DNA of 9,993 nucleotides. Source: Candidatus Ethanoperedens thermophilum (lineage in GTDB: Archaea; Halobacteriota; Methanosarcinia; Methanosarcinales; EX4572-44). This document shows, in pieces, positions 1 to 4,642 of the stretch. The position numbers and the translations under genes are program-made. The notes below the pieces were generated by a model, which saw only the letters and a list, made by a program, of their open reading frames with translations, was not told the origin of the DNA and searched no databases. Location: the NCBI GenBank assembly GCA_012910725.1, contig WNEG01000045.1, positions 1 through 9,993 of the forward strand. The letters run 5' to 3'. The number at the start of each line of letters is the position of its first letter. The first letter of the stretch is position 1.

Positions 1-142
1 GGATACAATAGAAGAAACTAGAGCAAATATGTATGAAGCCGTCCATTTACATCTGGAGTCTCTTCTTGCCCATTCTGAGCCTTTTCCACAGGTTGAACAC
101 CCAGCTTTGGTTGAAACAATGAGCATTGGAATACCAGAATGA
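1..142 (+). CDS. hicB: HicB-family antitoxin, 3' end only (cut by window edge)
   Basis: An open frame enters from the left edge (codons from base 2) and stops at 140-142, giving 46 C-terminal residues. They begin DTIEETRANMYEAVHLHLES, the helix typical of the end of HicB antitoxins (a 'GDT-EEA--N--EAI--HLE' pattern). The stop overlaps the start of the next gene by ATGA, as is usual for hicB-hicA pairs. HicB normally neutralises the HicA mRNA interferase and represses the operon. The N-terminal half lies outside the window. The downstream hicA is broken, so this antitoxin may now be an orphan. The family call is confident from the residue pattern plus the overlap with a hicA start. Confidence 0.8.
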   Translation, partial: DTIEETRANMYEAVHLHLESLLAHSEPFPQVEHPALVETMSIGIPE

Positions 143-243
143 CAAGATTAATTCCTACCACTGCAGGGAAGTTGATAAAATTTTTAAAAATCCATGGCTA
201 CTATGAAGATAGGCAATCTGGAATTGAACCTCTCCACGGCTAA
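139..243 (+). pseudogene. hicA: HicA toxin, 5' fragment, interrupted by an IS element
   Basis: The ATG at 139 overlaps the hicB stop by 4 bp. The first 28 residues (MTRLIPTTAG..., ending YEDRQSG at about base 222) match the HicA N-terminus, where a GxKLIKFL-type helix is followed by a strand running into the catalytic GSH motif. Exactly where SH should follow the glycine, the frame enters the IS200/IS605-like end and stops at TAA 241-243. The rest of the gene resumes at about 708, beyond the insertion. The catalytic histidine is absent, so the toxin should be inactive. Joining 139-222 to 708-836 would give a HicA of normal length (about 75 residues) with only around 5 residues lost. Confidence 0.8.
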
Positions 244-252
244 AGCCGGGAG
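232..252. repeat. IS200/IS605-type subterminal hairpin (left copy)
   Basis: CTCC-A-CGGCT-AA-AGCCG-GGAG forms a 9 bp stem with one bulged A and a two-base loop. It has the same architecture as the hairpin at 643-663 at the other end of the insertion. A degenerate relative lies at 4548-4589. Confidence 0.75.
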
Positions 253-499
253 ATTCCTTCCGGAGTTCATATAACCTCTCCATGGCTCTCATCTTCATAG
301 ATCGTGTCTCGGATTACAACATCCATGGCCTCAGTTATACTTGCTGCCGGTTTAACGGGCGATCCACTCTGTCTCTGATTTCTTAAACCAAAGCTAGCAG
401 GACAATTTCCGCTACTTGTAGATTGATTAACCCTTAATATCGCCTCGCTCAGGACCGGTTCCAGACCTGGCCAGAGCATCCTTGCCCTGGCTAAATCAA

Positions 500-612
500 G
501 GGTGTTCGTGTTCATATCAACACCGTTGTTATATTTATCGGGTGCACACGCAACCGCCAAAGATACTTCTTTTGGGTGTTCGTGTTCATATCAACACCGT
601 TGTTATATTTAT
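500..612. repeat. Two 39 bp direct repeats, 74 bp apart, inside the IS remnant
   Basis: Bases 500-538 and 574-612 are identical over 39 bp (starting GGGTGTTCGTGTTCATATCA). The 35 bp between them is unique. This looks like an internal duplication within the decayed element, and it makes an intact coding frame across this part unlikely. Confidence 0.9.
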
Positions 613-642
613 ACATATCGACTGTTTCAAGGGGTTTGCTAT

Positions 643-663
643 CCCCACGGCTGAAGCCGGGGG
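643..663. repeat. IS200/IS605-type subterminal hairpin (right copy)
   Basis: CCCC-A-CGGCT-GA-AGCCG-GGGG forms a 9 bp stem with a bulged A. It matches the left-end hairpin in design and marks the other end of the insertion in hicA. Confidence 0.75.
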
Positions 664-707
664 CTTGCGCTCTCCCCTTGACCCCACGTTTTTGTCATCT
701 GACCCTT

Positions 708-836
708 AGAAATGATACTGAACATAAATCTATAACAATTCCGGTGCACCCTTCAAGAAAAATAGGCAAAGGACTATTAAAGCATATTCTCAACGAAGCT
801 GGACTTACAGTTGAAGAATTTAATAAAAGAGTTTAA
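708..836 (+). pseudogene. hicA: HicA toxin, 3' fragment beyond the insertion
   Basis: The frame from 708 to TAA 834-836 encodes 42 residues: RNDTEHKSITIPVHPSRK, then IGKGLLKHILNEAGLTVEEF and NKRV. This is the C-terminal half of a HicA: the IPVH strand, the basic linker, then the SILKQAG-like helix. It aligns closely with the intact HicA at 1568-1792 (SIPVHAGKIIAPKTLKSILK..., then MSVEEF). It is the displaced second half of the gene starting at 139. The upstream part of this frame is IS sequence, so it has no proper start of its own. The PGF-CTERM tail repeat begins about 5 bp after the stop. Confidence 0.82.
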
Positions 837-840
837 ACAA

Positions 841-931
841 TCGGCGATTCGCTTATTGTGGCATACTTTGTGCTTCGAAAAAAATAAAATAACGAAATAG
901 AAGGGAGAATCATCCCTTCATCTTTTTTTTT
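841..931 (+). repeat. PGF-CTERM tail/terminator direct repeat, copy 1
   Basis: In the frame ending at TAA 885-887 this reads IGDSLIVAYFVLRKK-stop, a slightly decayed version of the C-terminal membrane anchor of PGF-CTERM archaeal surface proteins. It is followed by the shared AATAACGAAATAG spacer and the hairpin terminator. The match to the other three copies is near-perfect from 851 onward and weak before it. No surface-protein gene precedes it: the displaced 3' part of hicA ends 5 bp upstream. Confidence 0.8.
900..931 (+). terminator. Hairpin plus T-tract terminator (tail repeat copy 1)
   Basis: GAAGGGA (900-906) pairs perfectly with TCCCTTC (913-919) across a 6-base loop, followed by ATC and nine T. 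It would end transcription coming from hicBA copy 1. Confidence 0.8.
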
Positions 932-1104
932 GAATATTTTAATGTGTTTTTGTGATTTTTCGTGTCTGATAGATAGCGAGAGAATATCATTTATAGCCTA
1001 CTGTCATGACAATTTAGTTTCTTAGACGTAACGCAGGAATCGTGTGAGTATTATGTATCTAATTGTATATTTGCATTTCTTGTTGAACAAACCATAAGAA
1101 ATAA

Positions 1105-1187
1105 AACCACAGAGAGCACAGAGGATCAAAAGAGAGTTGTTATTTTTATCTTTCGCCCCGCCGTGTCACTCTGTGTCCTCTGCGGTT
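1105..1187. repeat. AACCACAGAG palindromic repeat, copy A
   Basis: It starts AACCACAGAGAGCACAGAGG and ends CTCTGTGTCCTCTGCGGTT, giving long imperfect inverted arms around a loop containing GTTGTTATTTTTATCTTTCG. The same arms and loop occur in the opposite orientation at 6832-6918. It has no coding capacity and resembles the small palindromic intergenic repeats common in archaea and bacteria. Confidence 0.85.
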
Positions 1188-1299
1188 GAATTATTCTGAC
1201 TCTATCAGACTTACATTTTTGTCTGAAAATTAAGTTGCTGAAACACTACTTTGTAGTGTTCATGCCACCGATGATAAAATAATCTACATGAACATAGGT

Positions 1300-1334
1300 A
1301 TTTAAAAGAGAAGATATAATAAAACATGAGGTGA
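1300..1334 (+). promoter_or_regulatory. Probable hicBA promoter and ribosome binding site
   Basis: A TATA-like TATTTAAAAG lies at about 1300-1309, around 35 bp before the hicB start. GAGGTGA at 1328-1334 is a strong Shine-Dalgarno sequence 6 bases ahead of ATG 1341 and fixes that start. HicBA pairs usually repress themselves, but no clear operator was seen. Confidence 0.55.
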
Positions 1335-1340
1335 AGATGA

Positions 1341-1571
1341 ATGCAGAGCAAAGCAACAAAGTTGAAGTTTACAGTCCTTGTTGAAAAAAATGAAGAGGGG
1401 GGTTACACTGTAACAGTGCCATCCCTTCCAGGATGCATTACCCAGGGAGATACATGGAACGAAACAATAGCTAACACAAGTGAGGCAATTGCCGGGTATA
1501 TTGAGGCACTAAGAACTCTTGGAAAGCCAATACCAATAGAGATTCCAGTCGAGGTTGGAGCAACTTTATGA
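1341..1571 (+). CDS. hicB: HicB-family type II antitoxin
   Basis: A 76-residue protein with the partial RNase H-like fold of HicB antitoxins: a first strand KLKFTVLVEKNEEGGYTVTV, then the hallmark PSLPGCITQGDTWNETIAN, a helix (EAIAGYIEAL), and a short C-terminal tail PIPIEIPVEV. It lacks a C-terminal HTH or ribbon-helix-helix DNA-binding domain, as do many short HicB proteins. It should bind and neutralise HicA encoded immediately downstream. The genes overlap by ATGA (1568-1571), implying translational coupling. The start is supported by GAGGTGA 6 bases upstream. This is the second hicBA locus in the window, and unlike the one at 1-836 it is intact. Confidence 0.92.
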   Translation: MQSKATKLKFTVLVEKNEEGGYTVTVPSLPGCITQGDTWNETIANTSEAIAGYIEALRTLGKPIPIEIPVEVGATL

Positions 1572-1792
1572 AACTGCCGAGAGTTGTTGGTGATAAAGTT
1601 GTGAGAGCATTGAAGAGAAGAGGTTTTGTGGAGATAAGAAAGAGAGGAAGCCATTATTATTTGTATCATGAACAAAAGGACAGACTTGTATCTATCCCAG
1701 TCCATGCTGGAAAGATTATCGCACCGAAAACTTTGAAATCGATTCTAAAACAGGCTGAAATGAGTGTTGAGGAATTTAAAGAGGTTTTATGA
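1568..1792 (+). CDS. hicA: HicA-family mRNA interferase toxin
   Basis: A 74-residue protein with the double-stranded-RNA-binding-like HicA/YcfA fold. A helix (GDKVVRALKRRGF) leads to the catalytic motif RGSHYYLYH with active-site His29, then the SIPVHAGKIIAPKTLKSILK segment and the final helix (MSVEEFKEVL). HicA toxins cleave mRNA and stop translation when free of HicB. Length and motifs are complete, so it is probably functional. It overlaps hicB by 4 bp. A copy of the PGF-CTERM tail/terminator repeat starts about 50 bp after its stop and probably terminates this operon. Confidence 0.93.
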   Translation: MKLPRVVGDKVVRALKRRGFVEIRKRGSHYYLYHEQKDRLVSIPVHAGKIIAPKTLKSILKQAEMSVEEFKEVL

Positions 1793-1840
1793 TGAGTGCA
1801 GGTGTTTTTAACTAACTGATTGATTGAAAGTATAATATAT

Positions 1841-1938
1841 CTTTGCTATAGGCGGTTTACTTGCCGTGGCATACTTTGTGCTTCGAAAAAAATAAAATAA
1901 CGAAATAGAAGGGAGAATCATCCCTTCATCTTTTTTTT
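1841..1938 (+). repeat. PGF-CTERM tail/terminator direct repeat, copy 2
   Basis: In the frame ending at TAA 1893-1895 it encodes IFAIGGLLAVAYFVLRKK-stop. That is a hydrophobic anchor followed by the basic end expected of a PGF-CTERM surface protein. The frame is closed by a TAA just upstream (about 1833), so only the tail remains. It follows intact hicBA. Bases 1861-1930 are nearly identical to copy 1. Confidence 0.85.
1908..1938 (+). terminator. Hairpin plus T-tract terminator (tail repeat copy 2)
   Basis: GAAGGGA (1908-1914) pairs with TCCCTTC (1921-1927) over a 6-base loop, then eight T. It is well placed to terminate the intact hicBA operon. Confidence 0.82.
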
Positions 1939-2201
1939 AACGTATAGGAAAGTATAAATGCACCTCGTTCTCTTGCTACTGAAATGTTATTTCTGTACAA
2001 CGAAGTTGTGCAGTTTCTTGAAATGGAATCGTAAGTTAATGTCATAACGCTACTTACGGCTCTGGTGATTGTCATCGCTGCATATGGGATTGAAAAACGG
2101 AACCATTGTACAGAGGCACTTAGTAACCGCGCATAATTTTTTCATGGCAAAGGGGATCGAGAATAAATATTTATAGTGTCAAAGATGCGTTACATGATTA
2201 T
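1939..2201. other. Spacer with a hairpin repeat and a possible hydrophobic gene relic
   Basis: A hairpin CTGTACAAC-GAA-GTTGTGCAG lies at 1993-2013, followed by TTTCTTGAAAT as at 4430-4440. Bases 2035-2136 stay open without a start codon and would read VNVITLLTALVIVIAAYG then IEKRN, a membrane-like segment. It may be the decayed end of another surface or membrane gene, which is a weak inference. A TATA-like AATATTTATAG at about 2167-2177 precedes the next gene. Confidence 0.45.
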
Positions 2202-2546
2202 ATGCGTAGAATCGAGCCTTATGACCGTGAGTTTGCAATACCATTGGTCAGAAATATTTTTATTCGAGTTGGATTTGATCTGGAAACAGGGCAGGTTCTG
2301 AACTTTCGGATACAGTTGGAACTCCATAAAAATGATGAGATTAAGGTTATCAGGAGATACGATACTGCACACGGCAGACCGCATGTCGATAAATATGACA
2401 GACCAGACATAAAAACAGGAGAATACAAAAAAATATTTTTTGATATCGATAATATAAAAGAATGTATGTCTATTGCCATTAATTATTTAAAAGAGAACCA
2501 CGTAATGATAATCGAACGCTATTTGAGGAAACATAAAAATGACTAA
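2202..2546 (+). CDS. Small uncharacterised protein, possible toxin-like first gene of a pair
   Basis: A soluble 114-residue protein with no signal peptide or membrane segment. A beta-rich first half (ETGQVLNFRIQLELH) leads to the conserved-looking motif IRRYDTAHGRPHVDKYD, followed by a helical C-terminus (IKECMSIAINYLKEN). The RYDTA-H...H pattern recalls the RIDTAPHH...PRH motif of the TumE/DUF6516-like protein at 3857-4210, but overall similarity is low. It may belong to an uncharacterised family such as DUF7718; I recall this only tentatively. No Shine-Dalgarno is seen; a TATA-like box 25-35 bp upstream suggests a short or absent leader. It overlaps the next small gene by 8 bp. This pairing, and its place between toxin-antitoxin loci, suggests a toxin-antitoxin-like module. 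Confidence 0.7.
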   Translation: MRRIEPYDREFAIPLVRNIFIRVGFDLETGQVLNFRIQLELHKNDEIKVIRRYDTAHGRPHVDKYDRPDIKTGEYKKIFFDIDNIKECMSIAINYLKENHVMIIERYLRKHKND

Positions 2547-2757
2547 AGTGCGAAAAATGAACGCAAAAGAGCGGTTTGATTTAGCAGACGAGATGGCAGA
2601 ACGTATATGTTCTGACCCGGACTTTGATACGTTCTTTATGAGATATTATAATGGGAAAACACTTGAATTAGGTGATGATCCAATAGATGAATTTAATAAT
2701 CATGGAAAAATAAACAACGTTTATGTTAAAGAGCACTTAGTAACTGCGCAGAAATAG
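2539..2757 (+). CDS. Small helical partner protein of unknown function
   Basis: A 72-residue acidic protein. It starts MTKVRKMNAKERFDLADEMA, a helix, continues through ERICSDPDFDTFFMRYYNGK, and ends in a probably flexible tail. It begins within the end of the previous gene (8 bp overlap at 2539-2546), so the two are almost certainly co-translated. I do not recognise the family. The small size and overlap fit an antitoxin-like partner, but nothing in the sequence demonstrates that. A weak hairpin GAACAT-TTAAG-ATGTTC (2761-2777) follows the stop without a T-tract. Confidence 0.65.
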   Translation: MTKVRKMNAKERFDLADEMAERICSDPDFDTFFMRYYNGKTLELGDDPIDEFNNHGKINNVYVKEHLVTAQK

Positions 2758-3190
2758 CTTGAACATTTAAGATGTTCTATGAGTAGATACTATTGTCACG
2801 ACAATTATTTTTCAGACATAATATAGTCCATCACCACAATTAACCAGAATTTATTGCCAATAGTCAGTGCAAGCCTGTGTCTGAAAGTTTAAAAGACATT
2901 AATCTATATTTTCAGGTGGAATGGACGCTACTCACCATACTCAGAGGTTTCGCAAATATAAACTATCAAATTAACTGCAATCTTCACAGATTCTCGCCTG
3001 CCTAAATATTAAGTTGCTGAGACACTACAATCTTTTTGATGTTAAATAACCACGGATGCACGCAAGATTTACACAGATACCCGGCTAACCAAATCTGCGT
3101 TTATCAGTGTTTATCTGCGGTTCATTATATTTCTTACTTTTTTTGTGATTTATTACCAGAAACATTATGGATTTTGCTAAGGCTAATCTT
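2758..3190. other. Gene-free spacer with repeats shared with 932-1340
   Basis: It contains the inverted repeat TTGTCACGACAA (2793-2804), flanked by sequence resembling 1000-1025; an ATTAAGTTGCTGAGACACTAC segment (3008-3029) nearly identical to 1228-1250; and an AACCACGG-type palindromic element (3048-3122). No start, binding site or coding pattern supports a gene here. Confidence 0.7.
3048..3122. repeat. AACCACGGAT palindromic repeat
   Basis: The left arm AACCACGGATGCACGCAAGA continues with TTTACACAGAT. The right arm ATCTGCGTTTATCAGTGTTT continues with ATCTGCGGTT. The arms are imperfect reverse complements around a short CCGGCTAACC centre. It belongs to the same broad class as the AACCACAGAG elements at 1105-1187 and 6832-6918 but has different arms. 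Confidence 0.75.
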
Positions 3191-3468
3191 TAACGACCCC
3201 CGAGTGCAGATTCTGTGAAAGACCCTGGCGGCAACCTGAAATTCAAGGTAGCAGACAACGATGTACTTCGATTCTGCCCGATGGTCGAATACGTGATTGG
3301 CGAAGGCGTCGAAGAAGTGCCAGCAGATGAAGAAGTGCCACCTGCTGAGAAGCCACCAGCAGAAGAAGTACCACCTGCTGAAGAAGAAACACCCACCCAT
3401 GCTTCGAAGCTCTCTTTGCTATAAGTGGCTTGCTTATTGTGGCATACTTTGTGCTTCGAAAAAAATAA
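3191..3468 (+). pseudogene. PGF-CTERM surface (S-layer-like) protein, frameshifted 3' fragment
   Basis: The frame after TAA 3191-3193 reads RPPSADSVKDPGGNLKFKVA, then DNDVLRFCPMVEYVIGEG and a Pro/Glu-rich stalk built on repeats of the VPPAEE type, up to EETP at about 3394. It then stops at 3422-3424. In the next frame, FEALFAISGLLIVAYFVLRK plus a final K runs to TAA 3466-3468. Together this is the standard end of archaeal PGF-CTERM proteins: stalk, short Pro-Gly-Phe signal, hydrophobic segment, basic tail cut by archaeosortase. A frameshift at about 3392-3402 has destroyed the Pro-Gly. There is no start codon, signal peptide or N-terminal domain, so it is a relic. A GTG at 3215 could start a short reading frame but has no convincing binding site. 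Confidence 0.75.
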
Positions 3469-3510
3469 AATAACGAAATAGAAGGGAAAATCATCCCTTC
3501 ATCTTTTTTT
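3414..3510 (+). repeat. PGF-CTERM tail/terminator direct repeat, copy 3
   Basis: It encodes FAISGLLIVAYFVLRKK-stop, then AATAACGAAATAG, the hairpin and seven T. This is the only copy still joined to recognisable surface-protein sequence (the stalk at 3215-3394), so it shows where the repeat comes from. It shares GCTTATTGTGGC with copy 1, while copies 2 and 4 have TTACTTGCCGTGGC, so copies 1 and 3 form one subgroup. Confidence 0.88.
3481..3510 (+). terminator. Hairpin plus T-tract terminator (tail repeat copy 3)
   Basis: GAAGGGA (3481-3487) pairs with TCCCTTC (3494-3500) over the loop AAATCA, followed by seven T (3504-3510). Confidence 0.8.
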
Positions 3511-3535
3511 ACAAACTAACATTGCCTGAAGCATC

Positions 3536-3578
3536 TTTTTATACAGTTAACCACTAATTATGTATGGTACTTTGAGGT
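3536..3578 (+). promoter_or_regulatory. Promoter and ribosome binding site of the TumE-like pair
   Basis: TTTTTATAC (3536-3544) is a TATA-like box about 40 bp before the start. GAGGT (3574-3578) lies 6 bases before ATG 3585 and fixes the start of the first gene. Confidence 0.5.
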
Positions 3579-3584
3579 AGATTT

Positions 3585-3860
3585 ATGCAGACATTTCAAT
3601 CATCGACAATAAGCCCACACGTAGGTGGTATAGAAACAGAAACGCTCATGATGTTATCAAAAATCTCTGAGCAAAAAGAGTTTTTAAATCGCATACTAAA
3701 AAAATATAATATAAAAAAACCAGATGATATCGAAAAAATGATCGAGCGAGGAGAAATAGGAGAACATCCATGCTATGAAGATTACCTTTCAGCACTTTCT
3801 TATAAACAGAACATAAAAGATCTTAAAAAAATGCTTGATAATCTCATAAAGAAAATATGA
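3585..3860 (+). CDS. Small helical protein, probable antitoxin of the TumE-like pair
   Basis: A 91-residue soluble protein, predicted almost entirely helical. A polar N-terminus (MQTFQSSTIS) leads into TETLMMLSKISEQKEFLNRI, a helix with coiled-coil character. It is followed by KKPDDIEKMIERGEIGEHPC, then a YEDYLSALSYKQ helix and the basic end KKMLDNLIKKI. I do not recognise a named domain. Its stop (TGA 3858-3860) overlaps the ATG of the next gene. A small protein directly before a TumE/DUF6516-like protein is the usual position of its partner, so an antitoxin role is inferred from context rather than from a domain. Confidence 0.75.
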   Translation: MQTFQSSTISPHVGGIETETLMMLSKISEQKEFLNRILKKYNIKKPDDIEKMIERGEIGEHPCYEDYLSALSYKQNIKDLKKMLDNLIKKI

Positions 3861-4210
3861 TGCACAGGTTGATCGTCATTGCCAGATGCGCTGGAGAATG
3901 TTGTCCTGGTATCTTAAGTGAGGCACCGATAATTTACAGTGATAAAGTGAGACTTGTTTTTATTGATGGTTCGTACATGGATATCAGGTACCCTCTTGAC
4001 TTAAAGTATTCGTTTCACTGGCGGCGGAAGAATGAAGTATTCAGAATAGATACTGCGCCTCATCATCGTGAACTTTCGACCTATCCAAGACATATTCATG
4101 AAGGAAAAGAAGAATGTGTAGTAGAGGATACAGTAACAAGGATTGACAACACCATGGAAGAAAATGTTAGATGCGTTCTTGCGTTTGTGGATAAAAAAAT
4201 TGAAAAATAG
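3857..4210 (+). CDS. TumE/DUF6516-like toxin-antitoxin protein
   Basis: A 117-residue protein with the arrangement I associate with the TumE (DUF6516) family. An N-terminal strand region (IYSDKVRLVFIDGSYMDIRY) is followed by KYSFHWRRKNEVFRIDTAPH, then HRELSTYPRHIHEG. The YSFHW motif and the His-rich RIDTAPHH...YPRHIH motif are the recognisable signature. Family members are annotated as toxins of two-gene systems; their activity is not evident from sequence. ATG 3857 overlaps the upstream stop, and a second ATG follows directly at 3860, so the start may be either. A Cys-rich stretch near the N-terminus (RCAGECCPG) is also present. A PGF-CTERM tail/terminator repeat lies about 80 bp downstream. 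Confidence 0.8.
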   Translation: MMHRLIVIARCAGECCPGILSEAPIIYSDKVRLVFIDGSYMDIRYPLDLKYSFHWRRKNEVFRIDTAPHHRELSTYPRHIHEGKEECVVEDTVTRIDNTMEENVRCVLAFVDKKIEK

Positions 4211-4290
4211 TTGAAATGTATAGCAGAATTTAAAAATACACCCTTTGGTTAGTTAGACTGCTACAAAAGAAGCTTGGTTTTTAAGATCTT

Positions 4291-4377
4291 CTTTGCTATA
4301 AGTGGTTTACTTGCCGTGGCATACTTCGTGCTTCGAAAAAAGTAAAGTGGCGAAATAGAAGGGAAAATCATCTCTTC
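4291..4377 (+). repeat. PGF-CTERM tail/terminator direct repeat, copy 4
   Basis: In the frame open from TAG 4250-4252 to TAA 4343-4345 it reads KIFFAISGLLAVAYFVLRKK-stop after LDCYKRSLVF. It is the best-preserved anchor sequence of the four, although no surface-protein body precedes it. The terminator is partly decayed: GAAGGGA (4358-4364) faces TCTCTTC (4371-4377), one wobble pair, and the T-tract is lost to the adjoining hairpin repeat. Confidence 0.85.
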
Positions 4378-4379
4378 AT

Positions 4380-4440
4380 CTCTTGATTGCTGCGCAATCA
4401 AGAGTTATTTCTGCTCACGGAGTGTGCTGTTTCTTGAAAT
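4380..4440. repeat. Double-hairpin intergenic repeat
   Basis: CTCTTGATTGC (4380-4390) pairs perfectly with GCAATCAAGAG (4394-4404) around a 3-base loop. It is followed by TTATTTCTGC, a weaker TCAC/GTGT hairpin and TTTCTTGAAAT. Related copies: 1985-2024, 5602-5693, 5855-6042 and, in reverse, 9902-9957. Confidence 0.85.
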
Positions 4441-4547
4441 ATTTTAATATATTTCTATAATTTTCTATGCCGCAGTGTTAGAGAATTAACCGCAGATTCT
4501 CGGTATAATAGAGTTTCAATACTTTTGCCAATTGAAGTAGTTGACAT

Positions 4548-4589
4548 CCTCTCCATGCTAAAACATCGGAGATTTCTTCCTGGTTCATT
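4548..4589. mobile_element. Decayed IS200/IS605-like end
   Basis: Aligned with 228-270 at the end of the insertion in hicA, this segment shares CCTCTCCA, GCTAAA, GGAGATT(C/T)CTTCC and GTTCAT with a few substitutions and small gaps. The central hairpin is disrupted. It is probably a solo remnant of the same element family. Confidence 0.5.
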
Positions 4590-4642
4590 GATTCATCCAT
4601 TGATGACATCCTCAACAGGCTTCGAGAAGTTGAATATACCTA

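Larger units (their letters stand above)
223..706 (-). mobile_element. Non-autonomous IS200/IS605-like element inserted in hicA
   Basis: This ~480 bp stretch separates the two halves of hicA. Each end carries a hairpin of the same design, with a four-base C/T-rich arm, an unpaired A, then CGGCT-nn-AGCCG and the matching arm: 232-252 at the left and 643-663 at the right. Such subterminal hairpins are typical of the single-strand IS200/IS605 family. The left end reads GGTTCAA on the minus strand, like right ends of tnpB-type elements, so the element probably lies on minus with its right end at about 223. The interior has no intact transposase. A minus-strand open stretch ending at 267, near the presumed right end, could be a decayed TnpB C-terminus, but its residues are not diagnostic. 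No target duplication is seen, as expected for this family. The outer boundaries are good to a few bases at the left and about 10 at the right. Confidence 0.68.
932..1340. other. Gene-free spacer with several small repeats
   Basis: No convincing gene is present. Visible structure: a TGTCATGACA palindrome at 1002-1011, related to one at 2793-2804; an AACCAC-type palindromic element at 1105-1187; a segment at 1228-1250 (TTAAGTTGCTGAAACACTAC) nearly repeated at 3008-3029; a perfect 8 bp hairpin at 1242-1260 (AACACTAC-TTT-GTAGTGTT); and the hicBA promoter near 1300. Confidence 0.7.
4211..4642. other. Gene-free spacer between the TumE-like pair and the convergent glycohydrolase gene
   Basis: In order it holds tail/terminator repeat copy 4 (4291-4377), a double-hairpin repeat (4380-4440), AT-rich sequence (4440-4475) resembling the segment after copy 1 (932-960), and a decayed IS200/IS605-like end (4548-4589). 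No gene is visible. Confidence 0.7.

Noticed and set aside
267..560. 97-codon minus-strand open frame inside the IS element
   Set aside because: It spans one copy of the 39 bp duplication, lacks recognisable catalytic or zinc-finger motifs and has no ribosome binding site. At most it is a decayed TnpB C-terminus, so it is described under the element only.
3036..3218. 60-codon plus-strand open frame
   Set aside because: It lies over the palindromic repeat at 3048-3122 and has no family resemblance or start signal.
841..4377. Tail repeats as a CRISPR array or integron attC sites
   Set aside because: There are only four copies, 0.9-1.6 kb apart, with coding content and a terminator. No cas or integrase gene is present, and the attC core-site layout is not seen.
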